A stretch of DNA of 64,000 bases from assembly GCA_934045075.1 (NCBI GenBank), contig OW203721.1, positions 21,948,672 to 22,012,671 of the forward strand, given 5' to 3'. This DNA comes from Yponomeuta sedellus. Lineage: Eukaryota > Arthropoda > Insecta > Lepidoptera > Yponomeutidae. Positions 10,224-20,945 of this stretch are shown piece after piece. The stretch's first letter is position 1; each line of letters begins with the position of its first letter. The notes beneath the pieces are model-generated. The model did not search any database, was not told where the DNA came from, and was given only the letters and a program-made list of their open reading frames with translations. A program made the translations under genes and the position numbers.

Positions 10224-10346
10224 GGCCCACTTGCGTCAGCCCGGGTAATCTCATTTAACTCGAGTTAACCAGTAAAATCGATCATTTCGCATGCGTATCG
10301 GTTAACTCGAGTTAAATGAGCTAATCCGGGATGACGTAAGTGGGCC
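10224..10346. mobile_element. Palindromic Harbinger-type MITE, TTA target duplication
   Basis: Arms of about 47 bp (GGCCCACTTGCGTCA... and its complement, with the shared block ttaactcgagttaa) surround a 29-bp centre. TTA flanks both ends (10221-10223 and 10347-10349). A 3-bp TTA duplication with GGCC-type ends is characteristic of PIF/Harbinger non-autonomous elements. Its termini differ from those of the 22284-25715 transposon. Confidence 0.85.
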
Positions 10347-10639
10347 TTAAGTTACGCCAGATTCATGTTTACTTTTTCCCTCTTGGGGTGTATGTACAGA
10401 ACGTGCATACAAAGGGTTGTTGTGAGATTTGAAGTTGAGTTTTATGAGGAATATTTTATTTTTCAATTTTATTTTATCACACTTTGACTCAATTTTCCTC
10501 TAGTGCAATTTTGTGGTTGTTGCTGTCAGGCTATTACAGTAATTTTATTTTACTTCTTCTTTCAGATTATTGATGGCTTTTATAAAATTAGTCGGACCTG
10601 AGTTGGTCGAAGCCAATTTTCCGCGCTCATAGTTTTTAA

Positions 10640-10770
10640 ACGTAGCTTAGCGCTTTAGACACTATGGTTTCCTCAAGATGTTTTTCTTCAAAGGTAGCGA
10701 GTAACATTGCCACTATAACTTCATAAATGTACAAAATTTTGAAAAGAAAGTCATCCGAACTCAATTTTAA
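10640..10770 (+). repeat. Moth repeat, left part, split by a SINE
   Basis: Ggtttcctcaagatgttttt ties this to the cctcacgatgttttcc family. Its continuation (gattcgaacccacaacctcc) resumes at about 11018 on the far side of SINE family A copy 2, so the SINE inserted into it. Confidence 0.65.
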
Positions 10771-10780
10771 ATAAATAAAT

Positions 10781-11011
10781 ATTCATGGACATATTACAAA
10801 GATCTCGTTAGCCCTATACTTTGTACAACTAAATGACTTGTGTTATAGGTGCTAACTCGACGATAGATTTAATACAATAAATACAGAGATAACACCCAAG
10901 ACTCGAGACTAACTAGAAAAGTTCGTTTCCTGTTTGACCCGGCCGGGGATCGAAACCGAGACCTTCGGTTTTACAGTCAGCGTGCCATACCGCTGCGCCA
11001 CCGAGGCCGTC
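10781..11011 (-). repeat. tRNA-headed SINE family A, copy 2
   Basis: The minus-strand head gacggcctcggtggcgcagc is the best preserved here. It carries a box A match (TGGCGCAGCGG) and box B (ggtttcgatccc, one extra T). The tail runs into an A/T repeat ataaataaat at 10771-10780. It is nested in an older repeat. Confidence 0.9.
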
Positions 11012-11085
11012 TTTTAAACTTTGATTCGAACCCACAACCTCCCGAATGAGAAGCCGGTGTACAACCACTATCCAAGAAGTAAACT
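11012..11085 (+). repeat. Moth repeat, right part
   Basis: This continues the repeat interrupted at 10770. Gattcgaacccacaacctcc resembles a reverse-strand box B/tRNA-like end. Confidence 0.5.
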
Positions 11086-11324
11086 AAATAATTTATTTAC
11101 ATATTGTTATTATAATTTTCGAATTAATTTCTTACACTCTGTGTTGGCGACAGATCTGGCAACCCCGTTGCTGTGATAATATTATAAGACTTACATAGCA
11201 ACGGAGTAACGGCCTGGATCGATTTCTATTTTATTGTCCTTTTTGTTATTTAATTTGTGTTAATTATAACTAATATCTATAATTCGGGCTTTCCATTTTC
11301 GGCTCTGTAGGAAAAATAGTAAAT

Positions 11325-11447
11325 ACTGTCTTACTATCCTCCACCAACCCGGTTTTCCCCCCGAGGTGGAGTATGGCCTAAACTTCCTGCAATGCAGGAA
11401 AAGACTCTTGCCCCAGCAGTAGGGACTTACAAGTTGTTGATATATCA
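11325..11447 (+). repeat. 5S-derived SINE, 5'-truncated
   Basis: The 3' third only, with the ttgttgatatatcaac tail subtype shared with 2845-3015. Confidence 0.8.
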
Positions 11448-11487
11448 ACACTACAACAATTATTTTAATTAATTTAATTAATTAATT

Positions 11488-11540
11488 TGGCCTGACCCGT
11501 GCCGTGTAGGAACACGGCACGGGTAAGGGTTGATATCGAA
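11488..11540. repeat. Perfect 13-bp hairpin attached to a SINE-like 3' end
   Basis: ACCCGTGCCGTGT and ACACGGCACGGGT are separated by AGGA. The sequence then reads aagggttgatatcgaaa, the SINE 3' terminus. It may be a rearranged SINE end. Confidence 0.65.
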
Positions 11541-11854
11541 AATTAATTTGTATTTACATTACGTTTGTTGAATCTAATGTAACATTTACATTCGGGGCGA
11601 TCTTGATATGAGAAAATGGCAGCGAAAATATGTATCATCCAGTTTAAGTTAAATAAAGTATTTGTTGAAAGATAATTTTAAACTTATGGGTAGAATAATC
11701 GGAAGCGATTCCAGGTTCAATTCTCATTGATAGGATGTATCAACGACTTCGTTTGTTTTATAAGTAAAAATATTATTATAAATATGAAAAATATAATTTT
11801 TGGAAAAACAGTTGTTCAAAATTATAGACTCTAACTTGTATTTTAAAATACCTT

Positions 11855-11960
11855 GCTATCCGTGCCATCGCTCTTTCCAACTGAGCTAATGGGCGACTCA
11901 CCGGTATCGGCATCTAAATAGGTTTTTTTAAATTGTCCATAACACGGGTTAGTTTCAGGA
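11855..11960 (-). repeat. Fragment of the tRNA-like satellite unit
   Basis: The minus strand reads gcccattagctcagttggaa with box A, but the T-arm half is lost. The flanking ctaaataggtttttttaaat followed by tgtcc and acacgggtta matches the unit's other side. See 51990-53035. Confidence 0.7.
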
Positions 11961-12393
11961 ATTGTACAATTTCAGGTTAAAGTAAGGTACTCGGCTCTTT
12001 GCTATCTTAACTGCTTGTAAGTTAACCGCCAGCTACCCAAATATTGAACGGGTGAAATCAATACCCGTATTTCAAAATCACCTTTTGACGTACGCCGGCG
12101 AGCCTCGCTACTAGTCTTCTTTGAACATGCAGATAAGTTTTATATCCCGCGGGAAGTCGGGTTGCATCGAGAGTCATAGCCACAAAATGCTCACATCAGA
12201 AGTTTACTGGTCCTAACTGTGATCTAATCTAACCGTGGGAACATTCTGGAAAACACGTCATGTTAGGCGTCTTATTTTCTCTTAAGTAAAAATAAATGTA
12301 TAAATAGAAATAAAAAATAAATAGGGTTATTACATATAACCAATATTAGTCTACGATATTATAAACTATGTACCAATTAATATCTTCCTCGTT

Positions 12394-12442
12394 GACAAAT
12401 TCCTACAAGCAACAGCCCTTCTGTTGCATTTAGGAATTTATC
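12394..12442. repeat. 22-bp imperfect hairpin
   Basis: Gacaaattcctacaagcaac and its near complement (gttgcatttaggaatttatc) surround a 5-nt loop. Confidence 0.55.
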
Positions 12443-12812
12443 AAGGACTAAGTAAAATATGCGCTAGTCCCACAATTGGTACATTTAAGAAGCAGTTGAA
12501 AGAGCACTATTTATCTCTATCATAACTTTGAGCTATATATTTGTTTATTATTTTCTATGTATTTTATTTATTTATATTTACAGGTATTTAGTTTATGCAG
12601 TGTGTTATTTCTGCTTAGGTTATTGTTAAGGGTTTTTGCAGTCTCTGTAGTTTATTTTGTACACGTATATAGACCCGTTTTTCACTGCTGCTTCGACTCT
12701 CCAAGGTTCGCTGGAAGAAATATCTTACAGAGATAAGCTCGCCGTTGTACATGTTATTTCTTAAGTAATGTCCTATTTAATGTTACGTGTCCAATAAAGT
12801 ATAATAATGAAA
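12420..12812 (+). pseudogene. LINE 3' fragment: RT C-terminus and 'AATAAAG' tail
   Basis: A short frame ends in PTIGTFKKQLKEHYLSLS at about 12525, resembling CR1-type RT C-termini. The 3' UTR continues through ctgctgcttcgactctccaa, ggttcgctggaagaaatatc and ttgtacatgttatttc to caataaagtataataatgaa. The same 3' end recurs inverted at 16066-16200 and in relatives at 22230, 26200 and 47440. Confidence 0.6.
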
Positions 12813-12957
12813 CATAAATTGTGCACACTAACAAAGTCCCCAAGATATAGGGCTAGCCTACTTTGGGGACTGCCGGTAAACGTAAAATATTTTTTATAAT
12901 ACCCTCTCTTTGGTCACAAATTATTTACTTACTACTTACATTACCAATCCGGATTTG

Positions 12958-13056
12958 GCCAACCCGGACTTGGGCCCTGAAGTATAGCCTAACCTTTGTG
13001 CCATGCAGGAAGAGACCCGTGCCCCAGCAGTGGGGATATACAAAGGGTTTATATCA
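12958..13056 (+). repeat. 5S-derived SINE, 3' fragment
   Basis: Aacccggacttgggcc through gccccagcagtggggatata, ending gggtttatatc. The 5S head is missing. Confidence 0.75.
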
Positions 13057-13059
13057 AAA

Positions 13060-14260
13060 TGCATACGAGTAATTACGCTCTAGCACACATACAAGGTAAC
13101 CACATATTTATTTATTTCAATTAATTTACAGACAACGTGGTCCAGTGTTATATTAGTAGCAATAAATATAGAACGTAGCCTAGGGTTAGTATTTAATATG
13201 TAACAGTGACTTGGTGCGTTTAATTAAAATCCAAATCAGTGGATTATCCAGCCGTAATGCAATCGCGTTTAGAATGCTATTGCCGCTCCCGCACATTCTG
13301 CTCAGTAATAATGCTGACTTTTTTCGCCAGATGGCATCAAAACCATCTACTCGTACTCGGGCCTCGGCAAACATTGTCGAAATGCGTTTTAGGAAGCGCG
13401 CATTTTGTATGTCATTCTCAACTACTTTTATACAACGATATTGTAAACAAACCCTTTTTAATTTAGTATTTTCAAGATTGCTTTGCTATCTAATTAAATT
13501 ACCAACGCTGATAGAAAATATTTAAAACCAAATGCGCTACTTACAATGGAGTTTTAGCAAAGGATGCAAATTTAGTGGAGCACACAAAGCGAAAATTTAA
13601 TCAATTTTCGCAAATCTCGATATCCCGAAAACTATGAATCTAAAAATAAACTTGTTAAATAAAAGTGGCTCAGCAAAACAATCTCAAATTGGGTTGTCGC
13701 AGAAATTGCGTATTTTAGAGGTAACCTCTAAAGTACCCAATCTCTGAGAAACGAATTGCGTATTTACGGGTGTGTCTTGTAGGTAAGTAAACAAGTTATG
13801 TAACAGAAATAACAGAATTAAAACAAAATTAATACAACAATGAGGAACAAATAAATACCTGCAAAATCAATTAGGACTTTTTTGTGTGTGGTACATTTTA
13901 TAGCTGTGAAACAGATTGAAACCGCTAAAATTTAATACTCTACTCTTTCAGTTTGAAGCCGTTGGCTATCTATTAAATAAAAATTAAATAAAATTAAAAC
14001 GATTTAAAGTTCTGCTAGAAATATTTTACGCCATAACTCCGCCTAGACAGGCTAACAGACAGGGTCACTTACTCTGGCGAAGAGCCAAACTACTCAGTGG
14101 AATGTCAAGAATTCGAATACCTCTCCTTAACAAGGTGTTCACACAGATCGTGCTCTGGATTATGATCTCAATGAAAAAGCACACTTATATTTATGATGCT
14201 GTAAAACTTATTGGTGAATTCGAAAAGGGGGCTACCGTATGCTTGGAATAAGTTTGGTCC
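13060..14260. other. AT-rich spacer, nothing recognised
   Basis: Open frames of up to 104 codons exist (13211-13525) but have no motif, codon bias or homology cue. I see no RNA gene or repeat boundary. Confidence 0.45.
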
Positions 14261-14318
14261 CTATGAACATGAATTGAGAATTTCACTAAGTAAATACTAG
14301 AAATTCGAAGACACTTGG

Positions 14319-14777
14319 GCGGTTTCCGAATTGAGAATTTCATTAAGTAACTTTCTGCCACGCTCTTTGCTGAGATATTCGAAGAGAGTTACAGTACTAC
14401 ACATCATAAAAGTCCCTTCGGGAATCTACGTTCGCGCAGACTAGGAAGAAGTGTAACGAACGTACCCGAAGCTATAAGTACATTCAAAATGATCTTTAAC
14501 CGATACGGTTAAGGTGCAGAATTGATTGCCGCAGTAGCCCTACCTATTTCGCTCACGCTAATATTGCCAAACTAATATTCACCTGCATCGATGAAGTTGA
14601 ATCAACCAATAGCAACAAAGGCGCGCGGCCTGCCATAAAATGAAACTATCTGATTGGTCGATCAACTTGCCGCACATCCAAAATTTGGTCATCTGCGCAG
14701 GTACATCCGCGAGACTTATTTCTTGTGTAGCACTGTAAGTATTTACTTAGCGTAATTCTCAATTCAGAAACAGGTCC
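14319..14777. mobile_element. MITE with ~30-bp terminal inverted repeats
   Basis: Left ggtttccgaattgagaattt then cattaagtaa; right, in reverse complement, cctgtttctgaattgagaat then tacgctaagtaa. The same terminus occurs at 14270-14297 (a partial tandem end) and 61971-62010. It is about 459 bp and non-coding. The target duplication is not clear. Confidence 0.65.
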
Positions 14778-15204
14778 GTTTACCATCAAAAAAGAAGAAG
14801 ATAAGTTACTTCGGACCTATCCTTCGAAGCAAGGCGCAGAACTAATATTGAACATCAAAAAGAAGAAGACAAGTTACTTGTAACATGTGCTTCGAAACGA
14901 AACGACTTCTTCATGTATATTATGACGCACAGAAGCGACGGAAAGAGGCGCACTGGTAGAGACAGAAAAACATGACTCCGTATCATCAGAGAATGGACTG
15001 GAGATGCCGGTGTCGAAGATCTATTTCGCTTAGCAAAGAGAAGAGAGGAATTCGCAGAGCTGATGGCCAACCTCCAATAGTGTGCCTCTCCACTGAAAGA
15101 AGAAGAAAACTTAAAACGGTATTTCTTAACGACTCGCGATCCTCATATATTAATAAGATAAATATTAAACGGGTCTAATCGCGATTATTTATCAGATAAA
15201 ACGT

Positions 15205-15358
15205 CTATCTATAATCAGCCCACATCAAGCCACTGCTGGGCATAGGCCTCCTTTTTATTGCACCATTCCTCACCGTCCTGTGCTAATCTGATCCATCTCT
15301 GACCCGCAACCCTCACTATGTCGTCTGACCATCGTGTCGGTGGTCTGCCTACCAACCT
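15205..15358 (-). pseudogene. RTE-type LINE C-terminal fragment
   Basis: The minus-strand translation gives GRPPTRWSDDIVRVAGQRW, then RLAQDGEEW and EAYAQQWLDVG. This GRPxxRWxDD...W...EAYAQQW signature is the conserved C-terminal tail of RTE/BovB-type proteins. The fragment ends at a typical ccactgctgggcataggcct block. Confidence 0.75.
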
Positions 15359-15447
15359 TCTTCATAAAATAGATAAAACATGATTACTTTAATTCCCGAC
15401 TTTTCGGCAATGTTGCAGTTGCCGTGGTCACGGGTAGATTGAAGTGG

Positions 15448-15668
15448 CAATTACAGCCAATGAGCCGTTTTCAGCACAAATTCACAAAACAATTCATAGA
15501 TGGCGCTTACAGGCGTGGCCATAGAAGAACCGGAATATGGCTGTTAGAATTAATCTGCGCTGAGCAAAATTTGACAGCCGTGTCCCTGTTTTTGTTTGTG
15601 AACGCCTATGAGCGCCATCTAGAAGTGCTTTGTGAATTTGTGCTGAAAATGGCCTATTATTGTAGTGA
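15448..15668. mobile_element. MITE with ~55-65 bp inverted arms
   Basis: Gttttcagcacaaattcaca and tagatggcgct at the left recur in reverse complement at the right (tgtgaatttgtgctgaaaat, agcgccatcta) around an ~85-bp centre. A spurious 88-codon frame spans it. No target duplication could be fixed. Confidence 0.75.
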
Positions 15669-15839
15669 GGGTAGGTGCTTCATTTACTGACACATACAAC
15701 TCGCGAACGTCGGGAATGAAGGTAATGACGTCTAATCTAATAACCCTTAATCGGGCGTGGGTAGTATGAATTTTTCATTGGGTATTGAACTTTTTTGAAG
15801 TTGATAAGGTTTAATATATACTTTGCTGTGTGGTGTCAG

Positions 15840-16055
15840 CCTAGAGAGTAACACCAACCCAATTCTTCCTGGGGGTGTCGTAAAAGGCGACTGAGGGACA
15901 CCAACCGGGGGGTGTCCCTCAATCTTCCACCGAACTGCGATCCCCAACCCGCATGTCCAGCGTGGAGATTATGGGCATTACCCCCTATGATAGCACAACG
16001 TGGCGCTCTTTAGGGGAGGGCTATGTCCAGCAGTGGACTAGTAGGTATAGCCTGA
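15840..16055 (+). pseudogene. RTE-type LINE C-terminal scrap
   Basis: Near 15990-16055 the frame gives WRSLGEGYVQQWTSRYS, the usual W-x2-L-x2-xYVQQW ending. A hairpin (gagggacacc / ggtgtccctc, about 15893-15920) lies upstream. Confidence 0.5.
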
Positions 16056-16065
16056 CGACGATATA

Positions 16066-16200
16066 CTTAATACATTATTGCACACAAAACATTAAACATT
16101 ACATAAGAAATGACATGTACAAAGGCGAGCTCTCTTTAAGAGATTTCTTCCGGCAACCTTGGAGAGTCGGAGCAGCAGTTAAAAACGTAATGTAGGCAAT
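16066..16200 (-). repeat. LINE 3' UTR fragment ('ctctccaaggttgc' family)
   Basis: The minus strand carries ctgctccgactctccaaggt, tgccggaagaaatc and gtacatgtcatttc, collinear with 12660-12770. Confidence 0.7.
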
Positions 16201-16430
16201 GTTACGCAATTGCCTGGTTAAGGGTTAAGTTTTCATTTTAACTGAAACTTAAAATGTTGAAATTGTGGTATGTGATTCAAAATATTGAAACACGCCAACC
16301 AAAAACTTTTTTTAAGCATGCGTTCACTTAGTTTAGACCTTTTAACCCGCTTTTTTATTGGCAGAGTGCAATCGATGACTTAATAACGGAAACAAAGAAC
16401 ATTTTGGCACGAGCATTGACCCAACGGTCT

Positions 16431-16479
16431 CAGCCTCACCAGAGCCGACCGGAATCCAATTAACTTAATGGTGAGGCTG
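16431..16479. repeat. 11-bp hairpin
   Basis: CAGCCTCACCA / TGGTGAGGCTG with a 27-nt loop. Otherwise 16200-16850 shows nothing I recognise. Confidence 0.5.
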
Positions 16480-16879
16480 GGTACAGCCAAATATACTATT
16501 ACAGAGCTCTTAAAAGCTTTCCCTAACAGCCGACTCCAATAGAGAAAGGATATACATAAAAGTATTACTTTTTCATGTTCGACTTAGCTTTATCCCCCAC
16601 ATTAAAGCAAATGTGAACAGTACCTAATAATACAAGACCAACAGACGGAAACAGAAATTCATATTAAATCTCATACGAAAACAAACCATTGGGAAATGTT
16701 ATAATAGAAATAAGTAATAATATACATTATATTGCACATTATATAAATGCACGTCTGTGTACCATAACGATCTACTTATTAAAACTCTGAATTAGAGCAA
16801 TAATACTTTATTCTTTATTAACTTTTTTCAGCGAAACCCTAGCCTAGCTGCGGGTCTCGACACGACTGACACCTAAACA

Positions 16880-17065
16880 GAACGTAACGAGTTCCTCTAA
16901 AATAACATATTTTAAACTTTCGCGACTTGAACACATAGTTAGAATATTTTCGGGGCTTAATCGCGTAGTTATTTATTACTATTTTATCTCGACGTTTCGA
17001 CGACGTTACAGTCATCGCGGCCACGAGAAGACTGATGGCTGGCACACGTTCGCATTTTCGGCTGA
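16880..17065 (-). repeat. Probable Penelope-like 3'/LTR-like fragment (second family)
   Basis: The minus strand has gatgactgtaacgtcgtcga then aacgtcgagataaaatag and a run to gaggaactcg. The block ctgtaa-n-cgaaacgtcg parallels the end of the Penelope-like copy at 56040-56110 (ctgtaaaagtgccgaaacgt). Assignment rests on that parallel. Confidence 0.45.
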
Positions 17066-17227
17066 CAATTCCTCTAAAATAATTCAAACTTGACTGGCCG
17101 GCCAGTTATTATAAAGAAGTATCGTTACAGCACCAAAGGGGTGGCCAAGACCTCTGGTTTGGCCCTTGCCATAACCTAGGCAAATCCCTTTCGCTTCATC
17201 AAAAAATTACTGAAGTAAATAATGTCG

Positions 17228-17405
17228 CCTATATGCGCCCCCTGCATGGCGCAGGCCTTTTCTCGGAAAGAGAGTATGGATGGGCTTAGTAAATCTCCAG
17301 GAATAAATCCGTGCCCACCGCGGATTGCTGATTTCAAGCACTGAGGTATGTGAAACATTGAGAAGCACCTCTGACACTCAGCAGGTTTCCTCACGATGTT
17401 TTCAC
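17228..17405 (+). repeat. Interspersed repeat, 'cctcacgatgttttcc' family
   Basis: Ccctgcatggcgcaggcctt, gtgcccaccgcggattg and aggtttcctcacgatgtttt appear in the family's order. Confidence 0.75.
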
Positions 17406-17412
17406 GATGGCA

Positions 17413-17475
17413 GTCGGCAATGCCTCTCTCTAGAAGCTATGTGAAGGGCATAGCTTCTAGCGAGAGGTATTGCCG
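17413..17475. repeat. Long hairpin (27-bp stem, few mismatches)
   Basis: Cggcaatgcctctctctaga and agctatg pair with catagcttctagcgagaggt and attgccg across a ~7-nt loop. It directly follows the repeat above, so it could be a nested foldback or a small RNA-like hairpin. Confidence 0.7.
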
Positions 17476-17830
17476 AGTGCCGCGAGATTCTATTTTTTAT
17501 TGATGGACAGTAACATTACACAGCACAAGTTAATACTGTTTTTTTTCTATGTAGTAGTGTATGATCAATATTCGATTGAAAGTTCTGTTTAATGCGAAAT
17601 TCGATTGGTCGCCCATCCCTGCAAGAGACGCATAGTTTGAAGAAAGCAATCAAGCTATGTCTACTAGACTGGTCCCGGATATGTTGCTGAACCAGCGAGG
17701 GACAGAGAGAAATATGCAGAGCTGATTGCTAACCTTCACATGTCCCTGAGGCACAAGAAAAAGAAAATTCTGTAACGGCTCTGTAACCTCTGTAAACCTC
17801 TTTACACCATTTCTCGCTCGAATCATTGGT

Positions 17831-17988
17831 AGCGCCGGCTGCCTGAGCGCTCTTAAACGATCGCGAAGGTTAAGCAACACAGGGCGTGTTCAGTGCATGG
17901 ATGAGTGATGGTGGTGGAGTATGGCATATACCTTCCTCAGGGAAGAGACCCGTGCCCCTCGGTGGGGACATAATGGGTTGATGATGAA
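17831..17988 (+). repeat. 5S-derived SINE, subfamily 2, internally deleted
   Basis: The head reads aggttaagcaacacagggcg then tgttcagtgcatggatgagt, again 5S-like. It jumps directly to tggtggagtatggcatatac and ends cccctcggtggggacataat, gggttgatgatga. The ctcggtgggg stem and gatgatga tail define subfamily 2. Confidence 0.8.
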
Positions 17989-18074
17989 CATCATTTGTAG
18001 GATTCCATACCCAAAGAGTAAAAACGAGACTCTATTACTACGACTTCACTGTCTGTCTGACCCCAGGGTAGCTA

Positions 18075-18175
18075 TTATTATTATTAAAATTCTTTATTGC
18101 ATAAAAATTTTGCACATAGGCGAGCTTAATTCTATTTAAGAACATTTATATGTTCCTGCATATTCTGACGATATT
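18075..18175 (-). repeat. LINE 3' tail fragment
   Basis: On the minus strand: gttcttaaatagaattaagc then tcgcctatgtgcaaaatttt and tatgcaataaagaattttaa, an AATAAAG 3' end of the same broad type as 12660-12812. Confidence 0.5.
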
Positions 18176-18399
18176 GATATGTCTACATGTGAATACTACT
18201 TTTAATATATTATGATAAATTACTGAAGCCTTAGGTATCAGTATCTTCACGTATCTCTTGCCGTAATAACAACAAATACTAAACACAGAATAAAATTATA
18301 ATTAATGTTGGGCACCTATGCACGAAATCAGATTTTTAACATTGTTTGCTCGTAATGAATAACGGCAATAGGACTTTGGACTATTCAAATGTTGTATAG

Positions 18400-18465
18400 A
18401 TAATGGTACGGAACCCTCCGTGCGCCGGTCTGACTCGCAGTTGGCCGTTTTGTTTTTATATTGAT
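18400..18465 (+). repeat. 'cggaaccctcggtgcgcgag' repeat, 3' end only
   Basis: Ggtacggaaccctccgtgcg, ccggtctgactcgcagttgg and ccgtttt match the end of the fuller copy at 34862-35378. Confidence 0.7.
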
Positions 18466-18469
18466 CTTT

Positions 18470-18945
18470 TATTCTATTTAAATCAAAAATACTTCACCTA
18501 ATCTCGATTTGTTTTGGACTTCCAACTTTGCAACTTTACCTTTTGAGGAAACAGTAGGTATTACGGAAAATTTGTATCTACTTGCAAATCAACTCTTTTT
18601 CCTGTTTATTACGATCAGTTTTCTTTCTACAGTTTTAAAATGAACACGGTCATTAGAAAGTTGAGAATGAAAATATATTTTATTATTAATCGCGAGAACC
18701 CTTCCAATTCTGTAACATTTTCCATCGATGCGATAAAACGGCTTTTACAGTCGTCTACGAAAGGAGCCCGGTTCCGTCGCGATTTTTAGGCTGCCAAATT
18801 TACAACATGGCTTGTGGTTTTTCATTTAAGACTTTCTCATCCTTGTCTGAAAATTAATTTGAGGCTACAACGTAAAAAGCCTACTATAAAATAGACTTTA
18901 TGTACGTTTTTATAGATTATAGTGGCAGTACAGTCGTCACCGTTG
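18470..18945. other. Spacer, nothing recognised
   Basis: No repeat, RNA or coding signal that I can support. Confidence 0.4.
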
Positions 18946-18949
18946 AAGG

Positions 18950-19225
18950 AAAATATCGGGAGGAAACCTGAGTGACTGAGGTATCAAATACCTTGACATT
19001 GTGTGATATTAATCCATGTACGGATCAGTTCGGACTCAAAGCATAGCTCCACCTGTAAGGTTCATCTGAAAGGGTTTCCAACTTAGAACAGCTTGGCAAC
19101 TGGCTTACCTCGAGGCAACTGACCCCTACCTTGACAATGTCACTCAGCTGTAGGCACGGGTGGTAATTAAGCCCGTACCCTCTCTCTCTGAGAGAAGGTC
19201 TGTGCCCTGCAGCGGGGCGTTTATC
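18950..19225 (-). repeat. Interspersed repeat, 'cctcacgatgttttcc' family, inverted
   Basis: The left end gttgaaggaaaatatcggga matches the reversed gattttccttcaac block. The right end cagaccttctctcagagaga in reverse and ctgcagcggggcgttt match the family's start. Confidence 0.65.
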
Positions 19226-19289
19226 TTAATATTAAAATAATAATGAAAATGAATGAATATAAAAATGAATCGCTGAATGTGTTGGTAAG

Positions 19290-19450
19290 CGCAAATCTCG
19301 AGAGCAGCTGAACCGATTCCGCTAATGCTTTTTTATAGAATATTCCTTGAAGTACGAGGATGGTTCTTAAGGAGAGAAAAAAAAGAATCGACTATTAGGC
19401 GGTACGAAGTTCGCTGGTTCAGCTAATAGGCTATATAAAAAAGACTATCT
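19290..19450. repeat. Moth repeat fragment (ggcggtacgaagttcgc)
   Basis: Gcagctgaaccgattccgct and ggcggtacgaagttcgctgg ending gttcagctaata resemble the 3' part of the actagctttt-ccgcg repeat family (55010-55352). Confidence 0.5.
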
Positions 19451-19614
19451 GAACGATGTAAGCCCTTGGCAGTAAACCAATTGTACGACAAGTTTATTGT
19501 TATCTAATTAATCTTATAATCCCTTTAATTTTATAAAAACCGTACAAACGACGCGATTGTATTTTACATAACTCTTATAAATTTTGTAACTCACCAGGCC
19601 TTAATCATACAGGT

Positions 19615-19763
19615 TTTCCCAAGGTCATTCGAATGGTGGTGTGGTGGCCAGGACAGCTAGGTATCTGCCTCTAAAATGGTCGAGACTTGTTATGGCTGAC
19701 GATGAGATGGCGTTATGCTCATGAACAGGTTTTGTTCATTTCCCTGGTCGTGGCGTTATTATT
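19615..19763 (+). repeat. Daphne/CR1-type LINE 3' UTR fragment
   Basis: Aaggtcattcgaatggtggt, aaaatggtcgagact and gcgttatgctcatgaacagg match the 3' UTR of the minus-strand LINE at 43090-46500 (its 43400-43520 part). A SINE abuts its end. Confidence 0.65.
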
Positions 19764-19940
19764 GTTTGGCACGCTGACTGTAAAACTGAAGGTCTCGGGC
19801 TCGCCGTATGTCTCGTTTCTTCAATGCTATCTGTATATTTATTGTATATTATCTATCGTCGAGTTAGCACCTGTAACCAACCTGTAACACAAGTCATTTA
19901 GTTGTGCTTAGTATGTCCATGAATATTTATTTATTTATTT
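19764..19940 (+). repeat. tRNA-headed SINE family A, copy 3 (5'-truncated)
   Basis: It starts within the tRNA-like head (ggcacgctgactgtaaaact, gaaggtctcgggctcg), loses box A, and runs to gtccatgaatatttatttat. Confidence 0.8.
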
Positions 19941-20014
19941 ACTAATTTTGTAAGAAAGGTACATAATTAATTATAATAATGATAATAATATCTTCCACGC
20001 AACAAAATCTCTTG

Positions 20015-20193
20015 TACTGGTCCCAAACTAGGATACCCTGTGCTATGGTAACTAGGCAAGGACGTCACAAACACGAAAAACACTCAGACTGAGGCCACTT
20101 ATACAAATGTACGACGACCCCCAGTGGGAATCGAACCCACGACCTCTGTTTTGGTAGCTAAGTGCCTTAACGACTAGACCAACGAGGCAGCAA
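20015..20193 (-). repeat. tRNA-headed SINE family C, copy 1
   Basis: On the minus strand the head gctgcctcgttggtctagtc (box A-like tggtctagtcg) and ggtcgtgggttcgattccca (box B ggttcgattcc) is followed by a body ending ggtatcctagtttgggacca. Other copies: 38338-38450, 40583-40742 and 57926-58050. Confidence 0.8.
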
Positions 20194-20194
20194 T

Positions 20195-20940
20195 CATGTT
20201 TAGCATGATTTGAGGAAAGATGGTCGGTTTTTCGCTGCCTTTTCACCAATTCAGAATGCTAATTCTTTGAATATTTCCTGATTTCCTATTTCTTAACAAA
20301 TAGCATAAAAAAGGAATGTTCCACTTAAAAACATATTCCTTTTACAATTCACCCCGACACAAATGTTTATGGGAATAAAATGTGTTTACAAAATTCGGAC
20401 TGTCAAAATTAATATGGAAACGGCACTCGAGTTACGTATGTACAGGATAACCTTAGATATATTGTTGTGTAAGTAAGGGAGCCACTTTGTTGGAGCGTGG
20501 GAGCACGAGAGGCTCAAATTCAATTATCCTAAAAAGAAACTGTCTTATGGACGTCAACATAACACTTCCGATGATTGTGTTCCCGCGTCGTATTATTGGC
20601 TCAGATAAATAGTAAGCCTACTAGAACACAAATATAATATGCTCGAATTGAAAATCACATTTCTTTAGACGAGAAGAATTCACATGTACCTAAGTATATT
20701 TTGGTGGGATTTCCCCCTTTTTTTTAAATAACTAATGTTGAAGGGCTAAGGGTAGATAGTTTTGACGATCGCTATTAAACGACTTAAAATTACTCACCTC
20801 ACTTTTTATTTCAAAACTAACAATTAGGCTGAGTTCACAGCAAACTGACTGTAAGGCGCTGTAAGTGAGCGCGCGTTACGCAGATTCTTGATTTTCCATA
20901 TATATTTTCTTTTTCGTTGGCATCTAACCGACATTGACAA
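20195..20940. other. Spacer, nothing recognised
   Basis: AT-rich. No coding, RNA or repeat assignment. Confidence 0.4.
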
Positions 20941-20945
20941 TACAT

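Noticed and set aside
13211..13525. 104-codon frame as a small gene
   Set aside because: No homology cue, no splice or polyadenylation context, ordinary spacer composition.
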